Shown: positions 15,990-24,926, numbered from the stretch's first letter. The stretch: 64,000 nucleotides of DNA from Mycobacterium sp. BK086 (GCA_004362315.1 SNWL01000004.1:1054001-1118000); one strand, 5' to 3'. Notes: generated by a model not told the origin, from the sequence alone. Translations and numbers: made by a program.

Positions 15990-17891
15990 GTGAGCACGGC
16001 GACCAAGGCCCGGACCGGGATCATCGTGGGCGCGCTCGGAGTGGTGTTCGGCGATATCGGTACCAGCCCGATCTACACCGTGCAGACACTGTTCAACCCC
16101 GGCGATCCGCACCCCGTGCCGATCAGTCGCGCCAACGTCTACGGGGTGGTGTCGCTGATCTTCTGGTCGGTGATGATCATCGTCACCCTCACCTACGTCA
16201 CGCTGGTCATGCGTGCCGACAACGAAGGTGAGGGCGGCGTCATGGCGCTCATCACCCTCGTGCGCAGGCTCGGCCGCCGGTCCAGCCCGGAGGTCATCAG
16301 CGCGCTGTCGGCACTCGGAATCCTGGGTGCCGCACTGTTTTTCGGGGACAGCATGATCACACCGGCGATCTCGGTGCTCTCCGCGGTGGAAGGCCTGAAA
16401 GTCGTCGATCCGAAGCTCTCGGAATTGGTGGTGCCGATCACCGCGGTCATCATCGTCGGGTTGTTCGCCGTCCAGCGCAGGGGCACCGCCGCGGTCGGGA
16501 AATTCTTCGGCCCGGTGATGATCGTCTGGTTCGTGGTGATCGGCGCCTGCGGGATACGGGGCATCATCGGCCACCCGCGGATCCTGCTGGCGCTGTCCCC
16601 GAGCTATGCGCTGGAGTTCATCTTCAGCCACTTTCACATCGCGTTCTTCGCGCTTGCCGCCGTCGTCCTGTCGGTCACCGGTGCCGAGGCGCTCTACGCG
16701 GATATGGGTCACTTCGGCCGCAAGGCGATCACCGTCGGCTGGCTCGGACTGGTGCTGCCCGCGCTGGTGCTCAACTACCTCGGCCAGGGCGCCCTGCTGC
16801 TCGGTGACCAGAGCGTGGTCAACGCGCCGTTCTTCCTGCTGGTGCCCGATGGTTGGGAGCTGCCGATGGCGATCCTGGCCATGGCGGCGACGGTCATCGC
16901 CTCCCAGGCGGTGATCACCGGGGCGTACTCGGTCGCCTCCCAGGCCGCCCAGCTCGGGTACCTGCCCCGCCTGCGGATTGCGCACACCTCGGCGTCGTCG
17001 ATCGGGCAGATCTACGTGCCGTGGATCAACGGCATGTTGATGGTGGCCGTGCTGATCCTGGTGTTCGCCTTCCGCAGCTCGGCGGCGCTGGGTTATGCCT
17101 ACGGCATGGCGGTCACCGGGACCATCACCATCACCACCCTGTTGTTCCTCTACATCGCGCACACCCGATGGCGGTGGCCGCTGTGGATGGTGATCGTCGG
17201 CGGCGGAGCGCTGCTGACCGTGGACCTGATGTTCCTGGCCGCGAACCTGACCAAGCTCGTTCACGGCGCGTGGTTGCCGCTGTTGATCGGACTGGTGGCC
17301 TTCACGGTGCTGATCACCTGGCAGCGGGGCAGCATCATCGTGTCGGTGGCGAGGGAGCGGGCCGAGGGACCGTTGCAACCGTTCATCACCGAGATCGCCG
17401 AGCACAAGCCGCCGTATGCCCGAGTGCCTGGCACCGCGGTGTTCCTCAACCGGGAGAGCGAGACCGCGCCGCTGTCGATGCGCGCCAATGTCGACTACAA
17501 CCACGTCGTCCACGAGCGGGTGATCATCCTGTCGATCGTGGTGCCGCCACTGCCCCGGGTGCCCGACGAGGAGCGCATCACCGTCGACGATCTCGGCGAC
17601 CCCGACGACGGCATCTATTACGTGGCCGCCCAATTCGGGTACATGGAACGCCCGGACGTGCCGGCTGCGCTGCGGATGGTGGACCCGGAGCTGATCGGCG
17701 GTCCGATCGACTGTGCTGCCTTGTCGTACTTCCTGTCCAAGATCGAGCTGATCCCCGGCGATCAGCCGACGATGGCACCGTGGCGCAAGCGCATCTTCAT
17801 CGCGACGTCGTTCATGGCCGCTGACTCGGTGGGATATTTCGGGCTGCCGGGTGATCAGACGGTACTCATCGGATCGCGGATCCAGGTTTAA
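15990..17891 (+). CDS. kup: Kup/HAK-type low-affinity potassium:proton symporter
   Basis: A 633-aa integral membrane protein of the KUP family, which imports potassium together with protons. About twelve transmembrane helices fill residues 10-440; the family signature GVVFGDIGTSPIYTVQTLF lies at 14-32 and MALITLVRR and FFGDSMITPAISVLSAVEG follow. The C-terminal 190 residues are a cytosolic domain (RVIILSIVVPPLPRVP, FGYMERPDVPAAL). The GTG at 15990 is preceded by AGGGGG. Length and domain order are normal. M. tuberculosis relies on other potassium systems, so this gene points to an environmental mycobacterium. No riboswitch is seen in the short leader. Confidence 0.93.
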   Translation: MSTATKARTGIIVGALGVVFGDIGTSPIYTVQTLFNPGDPHPVPISRANVYGVVSLIFWSVMIIVTLTYVTLVMRADNEGEGGVMALITLVRRLGRRSSPEVISALSALGILGAALFFGDSMITPAISVLSAVEGLKVVDPKLSELVVPITAVIIVGLFAVQRRGTAAVGKFFGPVMIVWFVVIGACGIRGIIGHPRILLALSPSYALEFIFSHFHIAFFALAAVVLSVTGAEALYADMGHFGRKAITVGWLGLVLPALVLNYLGQGALLLGDQSVVNAPFFLLVPDGWELPMAILAMAATVIASQAVITGAYSVASQAAQLGYLPRLRIAHTSASSIGQIYVPWINGMLMVAVLILVFAFRSSAALGYAYGMAVTGTITITTLLFLYIAHTRWRWPLWMVIVGGGALLTVDLMFLAANLTKLVHGAWLPLLIGLVAFTVLITWQRGSIIVSVARERAEGPLQPFITEIAEHKPPYARVPGTAVFLNRESETAPLSMRANVDYNHVVHERVIILSIVVPPLPRVPDEERITVDDLGDPDDGIYYVAAQFGYMERPDVPAALRMVDPELIGGPIDCAALSYFLSKIELIPGDQPTMAPWRKRIFIATSFMAADSVGYFGLPGDQTVLIGSRIQV

Positions 17892-17900
17892 AGTGAGGCG

Positions 17901-19109
17901 ATGACCGACTCCACGACCTGTGCGATAGTCGGCGGCGGCCCCGCCGGCATGGTGCTCGGATTGCTGTTGGCCAGGGCAGGCATCGAGGTCACCGTGTTGG
18001 AGAAGCACGCCGACTTCCTGCGCGACTTCCGCGGTGACACAGTGCATCCCACGACACTGCGGTTGCTCGACGAACTCGGCCTGGGACAGCGGTTCGCCGC
18101 GCTGCCGCAAAGCAAGGTCGACCACGCCGAGATGACTGTCGAGGGCAAGGCACTGACCATGGTGGACTTCCGCCGGCTGCGTCAACCGCATCCATATGTG
18201 GCGATGGTGCCGCAATGGGATCTGCTGAATCTGCTCGCCGAGGCCGGCCAGGCCGAGCCGACGTACACGCTGCGGATGTGCCACGAGGTCACCGGCCTGC
18301 TGCGCAGCGGCGCTCGGACGACCGGGGTCACCTACACCTCGCCAGACGGGGACGGCGAGCTGCGCGCCGACCTGACGGTGGCCTGCGACGGGCGCACCTC
18401 GATCGTGCGGCAGAGCGCAGGACTGACGGCGCGGGAGTTCCCGGTGCCGTTCGACGTGTGGTGGTTCCGGCTCCCACGAGACGCCGGCGGGCAGTACACC
18501 CTGATCCCGCGGATCGGCGCGGGGCGGTTGCTGATCATGATTCCTCGGGAGGGCTATTTCCAGATCGCCTACCTGATTCCGAAGGGGGTCGACCAGCAGC
18601 TGCGAGACCGCGGGCTCGATGCGCTGAAAGCCGAACTCGCCGAGCTGATTCCGGAGGCTGACACCGGCAGTCTCACCTCGTTCGACGATGTGAAGTTCCT
18701 CGATGTGAAGCTGAACCGGCTCAAGCGCTGGCACTCCGACGGGCTGCTGTGCATCGGCGACGCCGCGCACGCCATGTCGCCGGTCGGCGGGGTGGGTATC
18801 AACGTCGCCGTGCAGGACGCGGTCGGCGCAGCGACGTTGTTGGCCGGGCCGTTGCGGCGCGGGGCCGTCACCGATCGGGAACTCGCTGCGGTGCGCAAGC
18901 GCAGACTGCCGCCGGCAGCGATCACCCAAGCGGTTCAGCGAGTACTGCACCGCCAACTGGTGGAACCGATCCTGCGCGGCGAGGTCGCCGATCCGCCCGC
19001 GATTGCGACGGCATTAATCAAGCGACTGCCGGCACTGTCGGTGGTCCCGGCCTACCTCGTCGGCGTCGGCGTCCGCCCTGAGCATGCGCCGGATTTCGCG
19101 CGCCGCTAG
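17901..19109 (+). CDS. FAD-dependent aromatic/polyketide-type monooxygenase
   Basis: A 402-aa flavoprotein of the PHBH/FAD_binding_3 class. The Rossmann motif GGGPAG lies near residues 11-16, the DG motif is ACDGRTSIVRQSAGL near 170, and the ribityl-binding GD motif is LLCIGDAAHAMSPVGGVGINVAVQDA near 290. Enzymes of this class hydroxylate aromatic rings with NAD(P)H and oxygen, though some act as oxidoreductases on other substrates. The substrate is unknown. The start lies nine bases after the kup stop, so cotranscription with kup is possible though functionally unexplained. Confidence 0.83.
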   Translation: MTDSTTCAIVGGGPAGMVLGLLLARAGIEVTVLEKHADFLRDFRGDTVHPTTLRLLDELGLGQRFAALPQSKVDHAEMTVEGKALTMVDFRRLRQPHPYVAMVPQWDLLNLLAEAGQAEPTYTLRMCHEVTGLLRSGARTTGVTYTSPDGDGELRADLTVACDGRTSIVRQSAGLTAREFPVPFDVWWFRLPRDAGGQYTLIPRIGAGRLLIMIPREGYFQIAYLIPKGVDQQLRDRGLDALKAELAELIPEADTGSLTSFDDVKFLDVKLNRLKRWHSDGLLCIGDAAHAMSPVGGVGINVAVQDAVGAATLLAGPLRRGAVTDRELAAVRKRRLPPAAITQAVQRVLHRQLVEPILRGEVADPPAIATALIKRLPALSVVPAYLVGVGVRPEHAPDFARR

Positions 19110-19172
19110 CACAGATTTCGTCGAGGAGGGGCGCCACCCTTTTCGGTGGGCTTCGACTACGGTCAGCGCGCT

Positions 19173-20060
19173 ATGGGGCACAACGTATTCCGGCGGTCCA
19201 TCAACGGCGTGGTGGCACTGGCCGCTGTCGGAGCGCTCGCGTGGGGTCCGGTACGGGCATTGATCGACGACCAGATCGCGCCAGCCACACCGCGGATCGT
19301 TTCGGCCGATGTCGTACCGACGGCCAACTATGCCCAGCTGCTCGCCGGCGCCGCGGTGGAGACCGTCGAAGCTAGCGTTCATGCGCTGACTGTCGAGGTG
19401 CCCGAGCTGTGGCGCACGGTGCAGGACGACTGGATCGACGAGCGGCTGACCGGACGCAATTACGGGCGCGTCGCCGAGTTGTTTCTGCTCCCTGCAGTGC
19501 CGTTCGTGTCGGGTCCGTTCACCCAGGCGCTGGCCGGTGCGCTGACCGAGCAATTCCCTGACTACGCCGACGAAATCGGGCAGCTGTTCGAGGCTGTCCA
19601 GTACGCGGCCATCAGAGTGGTGGGACCGCTGCTGAGTGCGTTCGCCGGAGCCGGTGAGGCCCACGCCGGGATCTTTCGCCCGATGACCACGTGGGATATC
19701 CCCGGCTTCGTCGTCGCGGTGGTGAAGGCGCCCATCTATGTCATCGACGGGCTGCTGAACGGCGGTTACGGTGACCTCGGCCCGCTACTGGGGGAGGGCT
19801 TCGACGGCGCGGGCACCGTGATCGCGCCGCCGGGCCTCTTCACGCCGTGGGGTGCAAAGGTCACGCCACGCAATATCGACGGACCCCTGCCTGCCGCGGA
19901 GCCCGCGGCCAAGGCGGTAGACCGGACGCCGGCCAGGGCCGGTTTCGGCGCACGAAATAAGCAGGACGCCAAGCGGTCTGCCGCACCCGCGTCCAAGACG
20001 GCGAAGGCCGGCGCTGCCAGCGAACGCAAGGCGGGCAACGGCCGCAGCGCCCGCCGCTAG
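19173..20060 (+). CDS. Exported or membrane-anchored mycobacterial protein of unknown function
   Basis: A 295-aa protein. A hydrophobic segment near the N terminus (VVALAAVGALAWGPVRALI) looks like an uncleaved signal or anchor. The middle contains further hydrophobic stretches around AELFLLPAVPFVSGPF and VVAVVKAPIYVIDGLL. The last 60 residues are a low-complexity basic tail rich in Ala, Lys, Arg and Ser. I do not recognise the family beyond similarity to PE/PPE-neighbour secreted proteins. The ATG at 19173 gives a good signal-like start; a GTG at 19146 adds nine residues and has GAGGAGG about 17 bases upstream, so the start is uncertain. Confidence 0.65.
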   Translation: MGHNVFRRSINGVVALAAVGALAWGPVRALIDDQIAPATPRIVSADVVPTANYAQLLAGAAVETVEASVHALTVEVPELWRTVQDDWIDERLTGRNYGRVAELFLLPAVPFVSGPFTQALAGALTEQFPDYADEIGQLFEAVQYAAIRVVGPLLSAFAGAGEAHAGIFRPMTTWDIPGFVVAVVKAPIYVIDGLLNGGYGDLGPLLGEGFDGAGTVIAPPGLFTPWGAKVTPRNIDGPLPAAEPAAKAVDRTPARAGFGARNKQDAKRSAAPASKTAKAGAASERKAGNGRSARR

Positions 20061-20070
20061 GTGATTCCGC

Positions 20071-20146
20071 CGAGTGTGCGCTCACGGCGGCGAGTGTGCG
20101 CTCAGGGCGGAAAAATCGGCATAACCTCGCCCTGGACGCACACTCG
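20071..20146. terminator. Tandem plus inverted repeat, likely bidirectional terminator
   Basis: Two adjacent 20-bp copies at 20071-20090 and 20091-20110 both begin CGAGTGTGCGCTCA and differ at one base. A third copy lies inverted at 20128-20146 and pairs with 20091-20109 in 17 of 19 positions around an 18-base A-rich loop. The element sits between two convergent genes, ending 28 bp before the minus-strand stop. A strong GC hairpin without a U tract is common for mycobacterial terminators. Confidence 0.6.
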
Positions 20147-20174
20147 AATCCCTCAGTGCACAGTCGACGGGAAA

Positions 20175-21227
20175 CTAGAGCCGCTCCTCCAGCAGGTCGA
20201 CCGCACCGAGATCTTCGATCGCGGTCGTCGTGAGAATCATTGCCGCACGCGCGATCTCGATCGGCTGCCACTGCGAACCCATCGCGGCAGTGGATACCGC
20301 GGCGATCCAGGAGTACACCGAGAACAGCCGGTACTGATCGGCGGCCGTGCGCTCGTCGAGGCCGACTCCGCGTTCGGCGAGCCCTGATCGATAGCGTGCC
20401 ACGAGCGCGTCCTGCTCGGCCCGGCGAGCTGAAGTCGACAGCGAATTGCACAGGAAGTACGCGACATCCCGCATGCCGGGACCGCGGCCGACCACCGCCC
20501 AGTCGTAGAAGCCGGTGCGTTCGCCGTCGACGAACAGATTGCCGCTGTGGGTGTCGCCGTGGATCAGCGTCAGCTCGCCCCCGCCGAACAGTCCGACGAT
20601 GTCACCGGAGCGCTCGATGTAGAGCTGCGCCAGCCGCCGGAAGGCCGGTCCCATCTCCTCGCCGAACTGGTCGAGTGCCAACCGGATGAAATGTGTGCGC
20701 CGGGCCGCGGTCTTGGGATCGTCGGGCTTGCGCCGCATCCCTTCAGGTGTTGCCAGCCAAGGGATTTCGCGTCCCCGGTAGGTGGCGTGCAGTACGGCCA
20801 GCTCGGTCATGGCCGACCGCGCGACATCGAGCATGCCGTCGTCGCCGAGAGTAGGGAACCGGCAGCCGGCAGCTTCAAGGTCCTCGAGCACCATCACGAA
20901 CGAACCGCCGGTTTCGTACGCGGAATGCCACACTCGCGGAATCCGCACCGGCAGTTCGCTTCCGAGGTTCGCGTACAGACGTGCTTCCGCGACACCCAGG
21001 CCGACCTGGCGCAGGAAGGTCTGCTGCTCGGGGGTGAAGGGCTGCAATTTGACGAACAGTGTCGGTGGCAGGGCGTCGCTGTGGATCCGAACCCGGGCGC
21101 GGCCTGTGGTGCCGGAATGGGCATCGAGCACCTCGACCGCGGTCACCGTTTCGCCGAGGGCCTGACTGAACCAGGACGGGGTCAGGTCGTCGACGGCGGC
21201 GGGGATGTTCAGGGCACCGGTGCTCAT
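20175..21227 (-). CDS. Aminoglycoside-phosphotransferase-like kinase (EcKinase/APH family), copy 1
   Basis: A 350-aa protein with the APH/choline-kinase fold. The catalytic loop LIHGDTHSGNLFVDG (HxDxxxxN pattern) lies near 230 and the metal Asp is in FYDWAVVGRGPGMRDVAY near 250. In mycobacteria and proteobacteria such kinases are often linked to acyl-CoA, steroid or terpenoid catabolism and are thought to phosphorylate hydroxylated small molecules; antibiotic resistance is not implied. The ATG at 21227 is preferred over an extended frame. It follows the TetR gene by 44 bp, and a long perfect inverted repeat lies between them. Confidence 0.8.
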   Translation of the reverse strand: MSTGALNIPAAVDDLTPSWFSQALGETVTAVEVLDAHSGTTGRARVRIHSDALPPTLFVKLQPFTPEQQTFLRQVGLGVAEARLYANLGSELPVRIPRVWHSAYETGGSFVMVLEDLEAAGCRFPTLGDDGMLDVARSAMTELAVLHATYRGREIPWLATPEGMRRKPDDPKTAARRTHFIRLALDQFGEEMGPAFRRLAQLYIERSGDIVGLFGGGELTLIHGDTHSGNLFVDGERTGFYDWAVVGRGPGMRDVAYFLCNSLSTSARRAEQDALVARYRSGLAERGVGLDERTAADQYRLFSVYSWIAAVSTAAMGSQWQPIEIARAAMILTTTAIEDLGAVDLLEERL

Positions 21228-21251
21228 CGGGAGAAAGTTAGCGCATCGGAC

Positions 21252-21287
21252 ACAGATCGGACAATGCCCGACTATTGTCCGATCTGT
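21252..21287. promoter_or_regulatory. Perfect 14-bp inverted repeat between TetR and kinase genes
   Basis: The arms are ACAGATCGGACAAT (21252-21265) and ATTGTCCGATCTGT (21274-21287) around the 8-bp spacer GCCCGACT. The element covers the last codons of the TetR gene and lies 24-60 bp before the kinase start codon. It can act as an operator for the upstream TetR protein or as a hairpin attenuator. There is no U tract after it in the minus direction, which favours the operator reading. Confidence 0.6.
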
Positions 21288-21895
21288 GGCACGAGGGCGC
21301 GGAGCAGGTACTGCTCGACGAATCGCCGTTTGGCGTCCGCGGGCCGGTGCCGCCAAGCCGGTGCGACCAGGAACAACGCCGTCGTATGCAGCCAGCGAGC
21401 GGTCTCGCGGGTATCGAGATCGGTGTGCAGCTGCCCGTCGCCCTGCCACCGCTCGAACAGCGGACCGTAGTGCCGCAGGATCACATCCACGATCTGCTCC
21501 GAGCCGATCTCGAGAGCTGTCGTCAGGGCCGTGCTCTCGCCGGACATCAACGCCTCGTTCAGCGGATCACCGACCACCGACTGGACCGGAGCGAGCACCA
21601 ACTCTTGAATCGACGCGGTGGCGTCTTCGGGGCGCTGCAGCGCACCGACGTGGTCGGATAGCGCAGTGTCGATCCGCTGCAGGAGCAGCGCCAGCAGAAG
21701 GTCGTCGCGCGACGCGAAGTAGCGGTAAACCGTGGAGCGGACCACCCCGGCCTCTTCAGCGACCTCGGCCATCCGGATCTGGGTGTTGCCACGACGCACG
21801 ATGCAGCGACTCGCCGACTCGAGGAGGCGATGCCGCGCCTCGGCGTCGTCGAGCAGCGCCCGGTCGTCGCCCCACCGACGAGTCATTGTCCCCAT
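21272..21895 (-). CDS. TetR-family repressor
   Basis: A 207-aa regulator with a TetR N-terminal domain at about 22-68: LLESASRCIVRRGNTQIRMAEVAEEAG, then the recognition helix in STVYRYFASRDDLLLALL. The C-terminal ligand-binding region is not conserved. Two ATG codons, at 21895 and 21886, can start it. It is divergent from the AttH-like gene by 39 bp and upstream of a kinase on the same strand, so it probably controls both. A perfect 14-bp inverted repeat overlaps its 3' end and may be a target site. Confidence 0.85.
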   Translation of the reverse strand: MGTMTRRWGDDRALLDDAEARHRLLESASRCIVRRGNTQIRMAEVAEEAGVVRSTVYRYFASRDDLLLALLLQRIDTALSDHVGALQRPEDATASIQELVLAPVQSVVGDPLNEALMSGESTALTTALEIGSEQIVDVILRHYGPLFERWQGDGQLHTDLDTRETARWLHTTALFLVAPAWRHRPADAKRRFVEQYLLRALVPQIGQ

Positions 21896-21934
21896 CCGGC
21901 AGATGGTACGGCCCGGCGCAAGGAAGGTAAATCA

Positions 21935-23095
21935 GTGTCAATCAAGGACATCGGCCCGCTCTTGGGAGCCGACGAGGGACTCAATCACCAGATCGTCGAC
22001 ACCTTTGCGACGCTGTCGCAGGCCGACCTGGCCTGGACCGAGAAGATCTGGGCGTCGATCGCTCGCACCGACGGTTCGCTGCAACTGGACTTCGGGCTCG
22101 GCAAGTATCAGAACCGGGGAATCATCGACGGCTTCGCCGGGATCTCCCGTGAACGTGAGCAGTGGACAGTGCGGGGCAGTCGCGAATTGCGCTCCGCACC
22201 AGAGGCACTCAGCGTCGGCCCGATCCAGATGGAGATCGTCGAGCCGTTGCGCCAGATGCGGTTCCGGCTCGAACCCAACGACGTGCAACCGATCTCCTTC
22301 GACGTGGTGCTCTCCGGTGTGACACCGCCGTTCTTCGAGGAGCGCAACCTGGTGCGCAACCGGAACACCGGCCGTGTCGACGTCGACGTGATCCGCTACC
22401 ACCAGGGCGGGTGGGCGACGGGCACCGTCACCGTCGACGGGGTGACCCATGAGATGCGGCCCGACGAATGGTTCGGTATGCGGGACCACTCCTGGGGCGT
22501 ACGACAGGCCATCGGTTCCCCGCCCGACGACCTGATCCCGGCACCGAAGCCGCCCGTCGGCGTGCGGGGCGGGATGAAATGGTCGCCGGCCTTCTTTCAA
22601 CGCCCCGACGGAACCTACTACGAGACGGCGATTTTCATCGTCGAAGGGCCGTGGGAGTACAGCTCGGCCTATCTCAACGACGCCGACGGCACCCAGGCCC
22701 GGGTGCGTAGCGTGACTCCGAAAATCCACTACGACAACAGGACTCGCTTCGTCAAAGGTGGCGAATTGCTGATGACCATGGAATCCGGCGAGGAACGCGT
22801 CATCGAGGTCGAGGCGCTCGGCGAGTCGGGCTTCTTCCTGAAGACCGGCGGATACGGCCCGTGGAAGGACCACAAGCACGGGTCGTGGAAGGGGCCGCTG
22901 CACCTTGACGGCGAATACCTCGCCGACTGCTGGTCCGATGAAAACCTGCGCGCGCTCGGCCAATTCCGGGATACCCCGATTCGGGTCCGCGACGGTGACG
23001 CCGTCGGCTACGGAATCATGGAGAGCCTCATCGGCGGGGTGTGGCCCGAGCTGGGTCTGACCGCGGAATCCGATCACAAGGTGTCCTACAACTGA
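21935..23095 (+). CDS. AttH/CrtC-like lipocalin-fold protein of unknown function
   Basis: A 386-aa soluble protein. The motif WFGMRDHSWGVRQAIGSPPDD near 185 and the many alternating beta-strand segments resemble the double-lipocalin AttH/carotenoid 1,2-hydratase (CrtC) and tocopherol-cyclase-like superfamily. Members bind or hydrate hydrophobic isoprenoid-like compounds, but the activity here is unknown. The GTG at 21935 is preceded by AAGGAAGG seven bases upstream. Its stop overlaps the start of the downstream kinase gene by one base, so the two are translationally coupled. It is divergent from a TetR regulator. Confidence 0.65.
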   Translation: MSIKDIGPLLGADEGLNHQIVDTFATLSQADLAWTEKIWASIARTDGSLQLDFGLGKYQNRGIIDGFAGISREREQWTVRGSRELRSAPEALSVGPIQMEIVEPLRQMRFRLEPNDVQPISFDVVLSGVTPPFFEERNLVRNRNTGRVDVDVIRYHQGGWATGTVTVDGVTHEMRPDEWFGMRDHSWGVRQAIGSPPDDLIPAPKPPVGVRGGMKWSPAFFQRPDGTYYETAIFIVEGPWEYSSAYLNDADGTQARVRSVTPKIHYDNRTRFVKGGELLMTMESGEERVIEVEALGESGFFLKTGGYGPWKDHKHGSWKGPLHLDGEYLADCWSDENLRALGQFRDTPIRVRDGDAVGYGIMESLIGGVWPELGLTAESDHKVSYN

Positions 23096-24126
23096 TGACC
23101 GAAATCCCGGAGCTGGCGCAGCGTCTCACCTCGTGGCTGCGCAAACAGATTGCCGACGACGTTCGGGTGGAGGGACTCGACCGGGTCGACTTCGGCCATT
23201 CGGCCGAGATGCTGACGTTCACGATCGTGGCGGCCGAGCGCACCGACGTGGTGCTGCGGCTACGCCCCCGCCCGCCGGCGCTGCTGGAACCCTACGATCT
23301 GCCGCGCCAGTTCCGGATTCTCTCCGCGTTGAGCGACACCGCCGTTCGCGCCCCAAAGGTGTTGTGGCTGGAGGACTCCGGCGACGTGCTGGGCCGGCCT
23401 TTTCTGGTCATGGAGCGGGTGGCAGGCGATGTCTACGAGATGCAGGCACCCGAGGGTGCCGGCGACGCCGGGATCCGGCGGATGTGCGAAGGCATGGCCG
23501 AGCAGCTCGCCGCCGTGCACACCGTCGATCTGACGGCCACCGGACTGGACTGGCTGGGCGATGGTCGCGATCACCTCGACCGCGAGATCGCGCACTGGGC
23601 CGACGAGATGCGCCGGGTGCAGCGCGGTCCGCTGCCCGCGCTGGAACGCCTGCTCGCGGAGCTACGGGTCAGCACGCCCGAGCGGTATCCGGCTGTCACT
23701 CTCGTGCACGGCGATGCGAAGCCCGGCAACTTCGCATTCGTCGGCGACGAGGTCAGCGCGGTATTCGACTGGGAACTGACCGGCACCGGGGACCCGCTGA
23801 CCGACCTCGGCTGGATGGAACTGCTGTGGATGCAGCCGGTCGGGATCACCAGCCACCCCGCGGCGATCGGCTTCGACGAGTTCCTGGCGCACTACCAGGC
23901 GGCCAGCGGCATCACCCCGCGCAACCGGCCGTGGTACCGGGCGCTGAACGCCTTCAAGATGGCGGTGATCTGCCTGATCGGCTCGATGCTCTACGACAGC
24001 GGGGACAGCGACGACGAGCGGTTCTTGTTGAACGCGCACGGCATCTCACTGCTGACGCAGCTCGGGTTGGCCGAGCTCGGGGTGGCGGAGAAGCTCGACG
24101 ACGGACCAGTCCTGCCGTCCCGCTAG
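23095..24126 (+). CDS. Aminoglycoside-phosphotransferase-like kinase, copy 2
   Basis: A 343-aa APH-fold kinase of the type often fused or adjacent to acyl-CoA dehydrogenases (ACAD10-like). The catalytic loop is LVHGDAKPGNFAF near 205 and the metal Asp is in VFDWELTGTGDPLTDLGW near 225. The glycine loop region is HSAEMLTFTI near 40. It probably phosphorylates a hydroxy acid or hydroxyacyl-CoA-like compound. The ATG overlaps the upstream TGA by one base (TGATG). Its TAG converges on the SDR gene within the palindrome CTAG, a four-base overlap. Confidence 0.82.
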   Translation: MTEIPELAQRLTSWLRKQIADDVRVEGLDRVDFGHSAEMLTFTIVAAERTDVVLRLRPRPPALLEPYDLPRQFRILSALSDTAVRAPKVLWLEDSGDVLGRPFLVMERVAGDVYEMQAPEGAGDAGIRRMCEGMAEQLAAVHTVDLTATGLDWLGDGRDHLDREIAHWADEMRRVQRGPLPALERLLAELRVSTPERYPAVTLVHGDAKPGNFAFVGDEVSAVFDWELTGTGDPLTDLGWMELLWMQPVGITSHPAAIGFDEFLAHYQAASGITPRNRPWYRALNAFKMAVICLIGSMLYDSGDSDDERFLLNAHGISLLTQLGLAELGVAEKLDDGPVLPSR

Positions 24127-24875
24127 CCGCCGAGCATGACCAGCCCGCCGTCCACGGCGAGCAGCTGGCCGGTGATGAAGTGGGAGCCCTCCCCGGCCAG
24201 GAAGACCAGCACCGGGGCGAGGTCGCGGTCGGGATCGCCGAGCGCCCCGCCCAGCGGGATGGTGGCCTTGATCTGCTGATCGATGAACGGCGCCGCCTCG
24301 GGCCCGAGGAATTCGCGCAACCGGTCCGCGCCGCGGGTCTGCATCGCGGGCGCCAGCGCGTTCACCGTCACGTTGTCCGACGCCCACGCCTTGGCCGCCG
24401 ACCGGGTCCAGGCCTGCACCGCACCCTTGGTCGCGGCGTAGACCGCGGAGATCGGACTGCCCATCACCGCCTCGGCGGAGCCGAAGTTGATGATCCGGCC
24501 ACCCGTCGTGCGCATCGCCGCGTGCGCGGCCTGGTTGGTCAGGATCGTCGCCTTGATGTTGGTGGCCAGTAGGAAGTCGATCTCGTCGGCGCTGATGCTT
24601 CCCGGGACGCCCTGCTGCCAGAGCCCGGCGGCGTTGACCAGCACGTCCACCCCGCCCATGGCCGCCACCGCGGTGTCGAACAGCGCGTCGACGGACGCCG
24701 CGTCCCGCGCGTCGCACTGCACCCAGGTGGCATCCGACTCACCGGTCGGCTCGGTCTGGTGATAGGTCGCAACGACCTGCGCGCCGGCGTCGGACAGTGC
24801 CCGCACCGCCGCCGCGCCCAGGCCGCTGGCCGCTCCGGTGACCACTGCGCGGCGTCCTTGCAGAGGGTGGCTCAT
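24123..24875 (-). CDS. Short-chain dehydrogenase/reductase (classical SDR)
   Basis: A 250-aa SDR. The cofactor motif TGAASGLG is at about 13-20, NAAG near 90 stabilises the central sheet, and the active-site Ser and YAATK lie near 140 and 155. The C terminus has the family motif TGQLLAVDGG. The NAD or NADP preference and the substrate are unknown. The ATG at 24875 begins just before the first beta strand; twelve further residues upstream are not required. A perfect 12-bp palindrome lies 40-51 bp before the start, and the gene stands alone downstream of the LLM enzyme. Confidence 0.85.
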   Translation of the reverse strand: MSHPLQGRRAVVTGAASGLGAAAVRALSDAGAQVVATYHQTEPTGESDATWVQCDARDAASVDALFDTAVAAMGGVDVLVNAAGLWQQGVPGSISADEIDFLLATNIKATILTNQAAHAAMRTTGGRIINFGSAEAVMGSPISAVYAATKGAVQAWTRSAAKAWASDNVTVNALAPAMQTRGADRLREFLGPEAAPFIDQQIKATIPLGGALGDPDRDLAPVLVFLAGEGSHFITGQLLAVDGGLVMLGG

Positions 24876-24914
24876 GACGGTCACGCTAGGACGCGCTATC
24901 AGCAGTGTCAACCG

Positions 24915-24926
24915 TCGAATATTCGA
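24915..24926. promoter_or_regulatory. Perfect palindrome TCGAATATTCGA before an SDR gene
   Basis: A 12-bp perfect palindrome, AT-rich at the centre, lies 40-51 bp upstream of the SDR start codon and 24 bp after the LLM gene stop. Its position fits an operator overlapping the SDR promoter. No further copy was noticed in this window. Confidence 0.4.

Noticed and set aside
13697-16024. A single 775-codon reading of the lutB frame that extends across lutA
   Set aside because: The extension beyond 15154 is lutA read out of frame; lutA itself has the CCG motifs and lutB has a proper ATG there.
15930-18956. Long minus-strand open frame of about 1008 codons opposite kup
   Set aside because: Its translation is low-complexity His/Arg/Gln/Asp-rich, typical of an antisense frame of a high-GC gene; kup and the FAD monooxygenase on the plus strand have clear family motifs.
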